From Cladopsammia gracilis (taxonomy: Eukaryota; Cnidaria; Anthozoa; Scleractinia; Dendrophylliidae), in assembly GCA_022457155.1 (NCBI GenBank), contig JAJGOT010000361.1, forward strand, positions 682,001-746,000: a stretch of DNA of 64,000 nucleotides. Direction: 5' to 3'. A program made the position numbers and the translations under genes. Positions 11,201-23,200 of this stretch are shown here, piece after piece. The stretch's first letter is position 1; each line of letters begins with the position of its first letter. Under the pieces are notes generated by a model, which was not told the DNA's origin, did not search any database, and worked only from the letters and a program-made list of their open reading frames with translations.

Positions 11201-14200
11201 TACAAAACCAAAAAACATTTCTGATATACATAAATTACATCGCTTCGTCGTATTCGAGTAGTGGGGAACATGGCATAAAATGTTCCATTTAATCACGTAA
11301 TCTAAGTTGTTTTCTTTCAAGTGCCATATATGTTTGTTCAGTTCACTTGCGTTACGCTTTGATTCCGCCTTGAATGAGGCTTTGTGGTTGTCGTATCTGG
11401 ATTTCAAGCTTGTGGCTATCAGTCAAACGTACATTTGTATTGTATCGCCGGAGGTCACTTTTGCAAGGCATATGATGTCTTTTGTCAGGCACTCTCCGTC
11501 TAGGAGGCATATTGTGTTCTTCGGACAACCGTATTTTCTCTCGGTTTTAGGGTATTCACTGTTTCTTAATAGTTTCTTGTTGTTTCCCTCGATGATTGTT
11601 TTCACGTTGGGCATGCAGTTCTATGAGATTTTCTGCCAGGTAAGAACGTATTTTCAGAAAAAAAAAACATGGACTTAAAGAAATAAAATGGATATATCTA
11701 AAAGACCAAAAAAATAGAAGTAAAAATAGAAAAAAAGAAAAGTAGAAAAAAAAAATAAAAATAGAAGTGGAAAAAAATTGTCGAAAAATGAAATGAAACG
11801 ACAATAGAGACTAGACAATGTCCCAATACAATCTAGAGTTATTAAATATGGTAGTTTCTATTTGACTATAGTCTATTGTAAAAAAATTATATACCCGATT
11901 AATGAGTTCTTTTTTTTTCTAACGATTTCTGATATTAACACCCCATTTAAGTCCAGCATAAAGTGTAGTGATCATTTCCGTTTTCAATCTTGACTAAATC
12001 CATTCACTTCACCCATTGTACTATCCGTAGGGAATGGACAAATAATCTTTCTTCACTGTGGTGAAAACTAGGGAAGTCGTCAATGAGGAATCTAGTTTGC
12101 TGTTATGTATTCTACCAAATTCTTAGAAAAGAGAGAAAACTTGCGACTATAAATAAATTGCCTTATTTCGCAAACGAACCAAGATCTGATATATTATTAT
12201 GAGGCTAGCAGCCGATAGTTTTGACTAAAACTTTACCGATATTACATTTGACTTTCAACACGCGTTCTGTCTTTAGGAAATATCATGGATGTTCGGTTAG
12301 CTGTTATATTCACGTTAGGATTGGCCTACAGTACCTCTGCATTACCCGGTAAGTAAACAGTTATTAGAGGACATACATGGGTTAAGTAAATTCGATTTTT
12401 TTTCCTTGATAAAAAGGGCAGAAGCTTGGGGAAAAATATATGTAATGCGTGCAAGTTTCAATCCGTTTCTATTCCAGCTTTGTGTAGCTAATACAGTCGA
12501 ACCCCGCCTTACGGACACCTGTCTCGGTCCCGGCGGAATAACCATACATTTTCTCTTACATTTACCTCACACTCTCACGCTACACTCGTTAATACGGACA
12601 ACGGAGAGTTTCCCCATCCCAATTAAAACAATCTCATACAAAGTTAACCTCTTTAATACAGACAATTTGGCTTATTTTAAACGACAAATATGTCCACAAA
12701 TGCGCCGAGTCAGTCAGCTACACATATATGGTGGCCGAGGACTGCCACTGGGTTTTCTGGGCATTTTTTCTTTTTTTAAGCAAATAAAATGCAAATAAAA
12801 TTAAAAACAAATGCAAATGAAATGAAATGTAAAACAAAAAGCAAACTGAAATCAAAGTCAAACTCGATTCAGATTAAAATCAAATAAAATGCAAAACTAA
12901 AATGCCGAATAAAATTAATATCAAATGCAAATGAAATGTAAAACAAAAAGCAAAGTGCAAATCAAAGTCAAACTCAATTCAGATGAAAATTGAATGCATT
13001 TTTAAAAGAGAATGTAAAACAAAAAAAATCAATTTCAAACGAAATTCGAAAAGCAAGTGAAAGTGAGAGCGCTGCCACTACCATCATGCTTCGCGCGCTT
13101 AAGAGCGTTTGTCTGAGAAAACCAGACAGAGGTCACAGATCGGGGTCGGCCGATTCCTTTCCATATTTTGCCAGTTTAAAACATTCGATCAGTGATGTTC
13201 AAAGGCAGCATGCTTAGTTTTTAAAAGCTTTTAGTTTCCGAGATCTGCCCACCCCCAAAACTGTTATTCTAAGCCATCAGAGCCTTGATAAAATCATGCT
13301 CAGTTCAAGATACGAAAATTAAATATGCAGGTACACAAAGTCAATATTTGCATATGCTTATTTAACCCCATTTTTACAGTTCTAGTTTTCTCCTTAGCGG
13401 TGGTTATTTTGCGAGCCAAAGAGTTCCATAGATTCATCAACATCCCGTCGTTCTATATCGCTAAACCTTTTGCGCTATACCTTTTGCGTGAACCGTGAAT
13501 AGGGCTATTTTTTTATGGATACTCTGCGTTTCAGAAAATCTAGTTATTCGGATCTTTGCAAGCCTTGCTGGACATATCGATTCAAAGATTCTTAAAACAA
13601 TAGCCCTATTCACGGTTCACGCAAAAGGTATATAAGGGACCCTCATTACACTAGCCGGGGAACCGAAACATCTTTGTAAAATGAAATCCGAGCCCACACG
13701 GTAATTTGACAGGTAAGCAAATTTGTGAAAAGTAAATAACAGTATTATTGAAGTACCTTGTTACCGGTAATTTCTTTCCAACGCTTTAGAAAATCAGTTG
13801 AAATATGTATTGAAATACTGTTTTTTTATTATTATTTACAACATTCAACCCCCATGATCGCATCATAAGTTTAATATTTGAAATTCCGTAACATCAAAGT
13901 GTGACGTCGTGACAAACTGTTGGGTAATTTTGTTGAAAATCCGGCTGAAATACATGCACAAATCGTTTCAGATTTTATAGGTCCCAAAGTTTTGTTTAGC
14001 GATATAGAACGACGGGATGTTGATGAATCTATGGAACTCTTTGGCTCGCAAAATAACCACCGCCTTACGGAGAAAACTAGAACTGTAAAAATGGGGTCAA
14101 ATAAGCATCTGCAAATATTGACTTTGTGTACCTGCATATTTAATTTTCGTATCTTGAACTGGGCATAATTTTATCAAGGATCTGATGGCTTAGAATAACA

Positions 14201-17200
14201 GTTTTTGGGGGTGGGCAGATCTCGGAAATTAAAAGCTTTTAAAAACTAAGCATGCTGCCTTTGAACATCACTGATCGAATGTTTTTAAACTGGCAAAATA
14301 TGGAAGGAATCGGCCCTACCCCGATCCGTGACCTCTGTCTGGTTCTCAGACAGACGCTCTTAAGCGCGCGAAGCATGATGGTAGTGGCAGCGCTCGGCCA
14401 CGGCAAAATTCACTTTCACTTGCTTTTCGAATTTCGTTTGAAATTGATTTTGTTTTGTTTTGCATTCTCTTTTAAAAATGCATTCAATTTTAATCTGAAT
14501 TGAGTTTGACTTCGATTTGCACTTTGCTTTTTGTTTTACATTTCATTTCATTTGCATTTGATATTAATTTTATTTGCATTTTAGTTTTGCATTTTATTTG
14601 ATTTTAATCTGAATCGAGTTTGACTTTGATTTCAGTTTGCTTTTTGTTTTACATTTCATTTCATTTGCATTTGTTTTTAATTTTATTTGCATTTTATTTG
14701 CATAAAAAAAAGAAAAAATTCCCAGAAAACCCAGTGGCAGTCCTCGGCCACCATACACATATACTATCAGTTTGCATTGGTTGAAAGAATATTGAGAACG
14801 TTCGTCTAATCACAATGTTTTAGTGTCTTAGTGGGGTTAGATCCAGCTATTTACTGTACGCCTGCTTTAAAACAATAAACACCTAAACTACGTTATTCAT
14901 GTGAAACCGCTTAATACGGACAACCCGTTAAAACGGACAGCTTCTGTGGTCCCTTCGTTGTCATTATTAACGGGGTTCGATTGTAATTACTCGAGGCGCA
15001 GCACACGAGTAAGTTTGTTGTAAATTCGGCTCTGAGTTTTCTTTTTTTTTTCTTTCGTGTCACATTAGCTCATGCAAATTTATGCACGTATGATTTAGTT
15101 TATGTCGACGACTATATGGCTTTCAGCCATGAAATACATACCGCAAAATCTATCCGTGTGTTGCCTTGAGAAGCAAAAGAAAGAACTACAGCGTTCATGG
15201 ATGGACAGGACCGTTTAATATTGTGTTCGCCGCTTATTCCTAGGGGATTTTCGTTCCGCCAAGTTTTGTGTTTTATATAACTTACAATTTGATTAGCGAT
15301 CGAGCTTTGAAGTGTCGGCTACTGAATGCAGTGAATGTAGTGTAGTCTTACTTTTTAACCCGTGAATACGCGCAAGCGTAATGAACGGGTTATCGGTAAC
15401 GGTGGCTTATTAAATTCATTCACTCACTTACTCACTCGTTCCTTCCATCAGCTGTAAAATTGTGAGTAATGCTTTGTTACGAATGCATTTCGTAACAAGA
15501 CCAACGTTCAGAATGGTATCGCTATATGGCGAGACCTGCGGCTGAGCTCCCCCTCCTTTGAAAGGGTGCTTCTGTGCACTGGCATCATTTTAGCTTACGC
15601 TAACAGATCTTTCCACTTCTTTTTCACATCTTTATCTGTCGGCTTGACATCAACCGCTCGTGATTTGACCGATTCCGTTATTTCCGCCCACGCCTTTTTC
15701 TTTAGCTGGTTTGTGTGCGTAGAATTAAATTTTTGTAATAAGAGATCTTTCTCTGGGAAAACAGATCTATCAATGTGCGTATTTCGGCATCCGAGCCATT
15801 TTGTAACGAAGCCGAAATGACTCCACAATATGAAAAACAAAAGTTCACACATATACTGTAACCGACGTTACACGTAGTGAACGTCTGGCCTAATTAATAC
15901 CTGTCACCGTCTTGCTGGTGCAACCGTCGTCAACGCCTGGCGTACGTCCGGCGTAAATGGGGCCTAACAACGTCAGACTTAAGGCTAACGTCGGACATAA
16001 GGGCTGGTCGTAAGAGCAACTGTACCCAGGGTACAATAAAGTAACGCTGGATTTTTTTTTTCTAATTTTTATCTCATCTAGGACAAGTTACTTTGCTGTT
16101 TGTGGGTGATGTTTCCTTTGCCGGGCCCGTGAAGTATTACGTGGAACATGACTACCACACATATAATGAGTCTTTCAATGAAGTGGCGCCATACATAAGG
16201 CAAGCTGACATTTCAGTAGCAAATTTGGAATCTCCCTTTGTAAGCAAAGACGTGTATGGCTACAAGTTCAAAGGAAAGAAGACAGTCATTCTTGATGCAA
16301 GTCCAAACGCCGCCCCAGCGTTAAGGTAATGCCGTCGTTACATCATATCCACATATATGGATAGTTGTTTCCACTTTCGACCTGGAAATAAGTGGTTCAA
16401 GGTTTCACCTCTATCGTCTTTAATATTGTGTACTTAGAAAACACGCTGTACTGCTTCACATCGACGTGGCAACTCCCGGGATACCTGCAGACCGTTAGAG
16501 ATTCCAAACCATAGCAAAATGTGTCTCCCTGCAGAAGCTTAGACGATCACTTTTTTTACTAGAACAGTGCTTGTTATGAAACAACTTTAAGATCAGCTTC
16601 TGAAAAGTGAAAATTATGATGACGGTAATTTCTCTTACATATGATCTTGTACATTATAATGAATTCGTTAAAAATCGTCAGCTGCCGGCCGTAATACTAT
16701 TATATATTATATATTATATATTTAATGCAAATATTTTTTAAGTATACTATAACCGTCATTACGGACTGAGAATCTTCGGAGATGTAAAAACGGATGTGCA
16801 ATATGTCACATACAGTGCAGTGCCCGGCAAAGGATATTGATTTATTAAACTTTGAAGACTGTCAGATAACTGAGGAATTTATCAATTCCATAGTTTCCTA
16901 TGATTTCTTACCACATATTCTTCAGCCTACAAGAATTACTGATCATACAGCAACTTTAATAGATAATATTTACTTCAACTCTAATGAATTTTTCTCTTTT
17001 AGTGACAATTTAGTCTGCGACTTAACAGATCATTTACCAATTTTTTTGTTCCTTAATTAACAATTATTGGATGAGGTTGAGCACGATAGCGATAATTATC
17101 AAGGCCAAAGTTTGTGTTTTCTGCCGAAGCCGAAGGCTGAGGCGGATAACACAAACTGAGGCCTTGATAATTATCGCTATCATGCGAAAACCGAATCCAA

Positions 17201-20200
17201 TAATTGTTTTATTATGCATATTCCTGAGCTGCACTTGTAAAGACAAGAGCGCGCACTTCTGCATGCATAAAACTATTGTCTGTAGGTATGACGTCACTTC
17301 TACATATATAAAATTCATTGTCTGTAGGTATGACGTAATAGAAACAGCAAGCAATAATTAGCTGCGTGCTTATAGCCAATCAAAATCGAGCTAGTGACAC
17401 CAATGTATAATAATAAATTATCTTGGACCAGACCAGATAATTATCTTTGACCAGATACACTCGCGAGATTACTCTTCCTTTAAACAGGATGACCTTTTAT
17501 TAGATGTTCTGGCAATTCAGTACGTGGGAAAATGTTCTTAGGGAGGATAATATTAATCAAATATTTGATTCTTTCTATTCTGTAATTAATACTACAACAG
17601 ATAAACATGTTCCATTGAAAAAGTTAAGTAAAAAAGAAACTAAATTTAAGTCCAAACCTTGGATCTCACAGGGTATTCGGAAATCTATAAAAACAAAAAA
17701 TAAGCTATTCAAACAGTATATAACCAATACGTCTCAATTTAATCAATCTTCGTATAAAGTTTACAGGAACAAATTAAAGCATATTTTAAATGTCAGTAAA
17801 AAAACATATTATAAGGAATACTTCTCACACCATGTTTATAATGTAAAAGCAACATGGAAGGGTATTAGGCAACTAATTAGTACTAAGGGTAGTAAGGGAC
17901 GGACCATTATTTTTCTGGAGGGGGGTACGATAAATTTTCCTCTGCAAACATTTTTTTTTATCCATGCGCCTCTGCAATAATTTTTTTCAAAACAGACCTT
18001 CCTGCAAACATTTTTTTCATTGTGATCTTTTAAGGTTCCAAAAAAATATATTAAAGGTACTTTTTCCAAAAGTCACTAACAGTGCTATATACGGGTCATG
18101 TAACGCTTTCGAGTGGTATATAACGAGAAAATGTTGCATAACTATTTTATACCATGACGTAGAAAATACAGTAGGAAGCACCTATCATCAATGCGACATA
18201 CGCGCAGCGCACGATGGGAAGGTTGGGTGTAATACGGTCGAACAACGGCTTTTCTGTATTCTGATTGTTTGTATTTTCTATGGTATGGTATAAATGCATT
18301 TAAATTGCCTATTTTTCTAAATAGTTTCTGCAAATAAATTTATGCAGTAGTCACTTATATTTGTTGTGGTTTCTTTATACATCACTTAACTTTCTATTTT
18401 AGATAGAAGTACGCTGTACTACTGTGGAGATGTATATATTTTGAGGCTCGCGAATATTGGTAGTGAGCGGAAAGTCCTTTGTTCAATCCTGGTCTCTAGC
18501 GTCGTGTTGGTTCCTTTGATAAGCAACTTCACTCCACATTGTCTCTCTCCACCCAGGTGTATACATGGGTTGTGTCCTTAGACAAGAACCTTTACTCCAC
18601 ATTGTCTTTCTCCACCAAGGTGTATAAATGGGTTGTGTCCTTCTAGACAGGAAACTTTACTCCACATTGTATCTCTTCACTCAGGTGTATAAATGGGTAC
18701 CAGTCACCGTTAGGTAAACTTCACAGAAATGCTGAGGGTAACCCTGTGATAGACTAGCATGCATCTGTAGTCATTTCATGCTACAGAAACCGTAGCAAAG
18801 CGCGGACACCGATTAGCCACCTGGTTAGTTCATTTTTCTTGGGCATGGGCTTTTGATACCTTCACAGTACTGCTACAAAGCTAAAAATTACCTAATGATG
18901 AGTGTAGCCGAGTTTTATCAAATTTCTTGAATCAACTTTTGACAGAAATTTGATAAGTAAGAAAAGTGAAAAAATGTTGATATTTAATTCCTTTGATTTA
19001 CCAAATAACCCAGCTGAGTATATTCTTGTACTTTCAATCTGGAGGTCTCACGTTAAGATTTTCAATTTAAGTTTTCGAACTAATTCTTTTTCATGAATAG
19101 TTGTTAACTTCGTTTGTGTGGCTCTTTTGCAAACTTTTTTTATACATATTGTGTGTGCAAACATTTTATTTTGTCTTTTCAGGCTCTGCAAACAATTTTT
19201 TCAATTTTCCTACCCCCCCCCCCCCCCCCCTCCCCCTCCAGAAAAATAATGGTCCGTCCCTAAGCTGTCTTTTCCAAGCAGACTAGTAGTTGACGGAAAT
19301 ACTATAACTGATGCTAAAAGTATTGCAAATGCTTTTAACAAGTATTTTTCCTCAATTGGGCCAATGTTGGCCAATGCTATCCAATCTGGAAATAGATCTT
19401 ATGTAGAATTTTTGACAACCTCACAATGCAACAGTTTTTTTTTCTGACACCAGTAACACCCATGGAAGTTGAAGATGTTATTTCTGGACTAAATGCAAGC
19501 AAAGCACTGGGGCCTTATAGCATTCCTGTGAAAATTCTGAAATTACTGAAGACTGTTTTGGGTTATCCGTTATCTTATTTATTCAATTGTTCTTTTTCAT
19601 TAGGCTTGGTTCCAGATAAACTAAACGTTGGTAGAATTACCCCTCTTTATAAAAGTGGTAGCCAAACTCTTGCATCAAATTATCGGCCTATTTCTTTGTT
19701 ATCTGTCTTTCATAAAATAATGGAAAACTTGATGTATAATAGATTAATTAACTCTCTTGATAAACATAATATACTAAATGAGAATCAGTTTGGTTTTCGC
19801 AGTGAGCGCTCCACTACTAAAGCTACTTTGCTTATTACTGATAAAATTCAAAGAGCAATTGAAAAAAAAAATATATTCCTGTGGTATATTTTTGGACCTT
19901 AGTAAAGCCTTTGATACAGTAGAGCATGGCATTCTCTTAGTTAAACCTGAACACTATGGAATACGTGGCTTAGCAAATAAGTGGTCCATTCATACTTAAC
20001 TAACAGGCAGCAATTTGTTTATATAAATAATGCAGACTCAACACATTGCAAATAACATGTGGGGTACCACAAGGCTCTGCGTTGGGCCCCCTGTTGTTCC
20101 TTATTTATATCAATGATTTCATAAATTCTTCATCTATTTTTGACTTTCATTTGTTTGCAGATGATTCTAATCTGTTTTACTCGCATAGAGATATAGAGCA

Positions 20201-23200
20201 TCTTGAGCAAAGAGATATAGAGCATCTTGAGCAAACTAATTAAACAAACAAATTAATACATGGCTTTGTGCAAACAAACTATCTCTTAATATTGATAAGA
20301 CACATTTTGTAATATTTCATCCTTATCAAAAAAAAATTAAATTATTCTATGAAAAATGAAATAGATGGTAAAACAATAAATCAGCATAAAAGCGTTAAAT
20401 ATCTTGGAATTCTTATAGACTGTCATGTTAATTGGAAAGATCAAATCCAACAGATTTCCAAAAAGGTGTCCAGAGGAATTGGTGTCCTTTGTAAGATTAG
20501 GCATTTTGTTGATATCAAAGTTTTACTTCAATTATACCATGCCATTATTCTTCCCATTCTTTCTTACAGTTGTCTAGTCTGGGGTAACACCTATGATGAT
20601 AATATTAAACCGCTTCAAAGAATACAAAAGAAAACAATCCGTATAATTACTTTTTCTAAATTTGATGCACATACTAGCCATCTGTATGTTCAACTTAACC
20701 TAGTCAAACTTCAGGATCATATTAAACTTCAATATATGCACCAATATATAAATGGCAAATTACCGAAGATCTTCGATTCATTTTTTGTCAGAACTTCTAC
20801 TAACCATAAAGTCAACACTCGCTTTGCGACTAGGTCTACCTTCTATCTTCCAAAACTCCGAACAAACTATGGTTTGGTCGATTGGTCGATTTAATGGAGA
20901 TCTAACTTCTCACTTTATTAATTTCTACTAATTTCTACTATTAATTGATATTTTGTGCTATTTTTTGCTATTTCCATACAGCTTTATAATTTGTTATTTT
21001 TTTATTTATTAATTTTATTTCATTTTATATGTGTATATTTGTTCTGTAATCCCTACTTCTATTTAAGGTGTGTACATTAAAATTTAGTTGATCTCAGTAA
21101 AGCCACTTTTCTGACTCGCGTGTATATTATTTTTAAATAATAAATAATGGTTACCCAACTAGTTTAGCTTTTTAGTTATTTTGGGTAACCAGGTACTGTA
21201 TCTATTTTTAATTTATATATTATGTATACATCTTTGTAATTTTACAGTATGAATAAACGTTGTTGTTGTTTACCGAACCATTCTTCCGACGCTTCAACAT
21301 CAATTGTTCTAACATGAACTGAGCAAAAAGGAGCAACTGGTAAGGAGAAGGAAGGAGCCCTCAAGTCGAACTTAGGAATTCCGTTTCCTTGGGGCGCAAG
21401 CTGTGAGCATGCGCACACCTGGAAGAGACTACCAGATTGGAACTGAGAAGCAAAGGTCTTTGGGAAAGGTTGACTGGAAGGCTAAGTGCCTGTTAGACAG
21501 GTTGGCAGCCTTGCAAATAACCTGTTGGCCAAAGTGTAATGTTCTTTGGTTCACACGGACTTATTAGACGCTACAGTTTTCGTTAGTGTATGTATATATT
21601 TCTAATAGACTGACAACCAATTTTCATTTCCAGTTTTGCAGGATTTGATGCAGTAACAGTCGCCAACAATCATTTCAACGACTTTGGTTCTAAAGGTGCT
21701 AACTTTACTGTTGAAGTTCTAAAAAAGACAGGATTGAAATATTTTGGTATCAGTTATGGAAAGTACGACACATCGCAGGTATTGTGCCTGTTCTAAAGTT
21801 CGTTTATTCTTCTTTTTTTCAATGACTGAAAAATTGTTCTCTCTGTTAAAAATATGCACGAGGGATAAAAATACATTCAAAATACATTGAAAATATCATA
21901 AATTTATTTAAAAAAAAAAAAATAGTTGAAATATATCTTTTAAAAGTGAAAGTGAAGTCGTGTCTTTCAAAGGATACTTTCCCGGCTGAAATAGGGTGTT
22001 TTCTTGATTATATAGCCAGGAGCTTACTTTTTTCAGATGTTAAAATTGGAAAAAACAATGGCCAAAAGTGATAGAAGCAAAGAGATAATTATGACCTATA
22101 CAGACAAAATAACGGCTAGAAAAGTGAACATTTCACAAGAATGACAAGTTTGATTTTTTGACCGCTTGTCAATAAATCAAATTTTATGAACTGTATTCCC
22201 GGGGGAGGGGTACTCCCCGAAAATTTGGGTTGTGGTTTGCGGCACGCTTCTTAAAACCCTTACCCTCTTTCAGACCAAAATATGCGATTTTCCCTATTTG
22301 AGACCTAACCCAAAATTCGATACCATATTTCAGACCAGGAAGTCCTTCAATTGCTTAAACATTTGAGAAGGGCTTCTAATTCCCGATGTTAATCAAACCG
22401 CATTTCTCAAGGGATGAAAAAAGTCAACTTCTTCTAAAAACCAAATCCAATTCCAGACCCTAGTGCGCAAACCATACCCTATTTCAGATCAAGATGGTCA
22501 AAATCTACACCTTATTTCAGACCAGAACGGCTTGAAAACCATATCCTTTAGGGTCGCACAGCCCTATGTGGCTTATATTAGGGAGTACCCCCCCCCCCCC
22601 CCCGGACTGTATTCTACTTCAATCCTTGCAACCCTGCACTTTATCTCCAAACTACTGCTTTTCTTTTGCTCTATAGAATCTTTTTATCCAACTAAGTTGT
22701 ATATTTGGTGGCATTTGGCGATTTAACGTGGAAATAAGCTAAGCGAAATTTTGCTATTTCGGCGGGACAGTGCCCCTGTAATGTTTTCATCGAGATTGTT
22801 CCATCCATAGGCAGCTTGGTATACGTATTGAGAAAGTGATTCTTTTCTGCCACATGAGCAAGGTGACCTATCTATATTATTACATAATTTTGGTAGACAA
22901 ATTTATTTGTAAATTACAAGCTAAAAGATTTCTTCGCTAGGAACATAAGTTGTCGCTACAAAAGCGTCCATACCCATTACTCACGGGTATTAATCGCAGT
23001 CAAAACGTAGAAGCGAGTTCTACTTCTTGCAATAATTGTGGGAATGGTATGTTGTAGCGAATGTTTTGCTAGCAATTTTAGCGGAGCTCTCGCGGGCCGA
23101 AGGCCCGCTCGCCGGACCCCATACTCATAGAACCTATGCCCGTCATTTTTCATTGTCATGGCTAGCGGAAAGTTTCGCGGGGTGCGTGTCTGTTACATGT

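Larger units (their letters stand above)
12494..14983. mobile_element. Mariner/pogo-type TIR element, TA target, hosting a large palindrome
   Basis: The left end CAGTCGAACCCCGCC and the right end CGGGGTTCGATTG are inverted copies with TA on both outer sides (12492-12493, 14984-14985). The ends contain repeated TTAATACGGACAA-type motifs. The original interior has been split by the palindrome at 12720-14761. No transposase reading frame is intact. Confidence 0.7.
16750..21272 (+). mobile_element. Degenerate non-LTR retrotransposon (endonuclease + reverse transcriptase) in intron 2
   Basis: The pieces are collinear. The end of the apurinic-type endonuclease ([29 protein letters not shown]) is at 16840-17055. 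A linker ([20 protein letters not shown]) is at 17640-17700. The reverse transcriptase from 19426 has [51 protein letters not shown] and the catalytic FADDSN. A carboxy region follows ([18 protein letters not shown]) to about 20890. Frameshifts occur near 17510, 19880 and 20000, and two elements interrupt it (17061-17206 and 17896-19260). The 3' end is a (GTT)4 tail at 21260-21272. The 5' end is truncated. The minus-strand paralogue has no LINE here, so it arrived after the duplication. Confidence 0.85.

Noticed and set aside
13871..14168. Open frames on both strands in the palindrome arm
   Set aside because: Mirror-image repeat DNA; no known domain and disrupted in the other arm.
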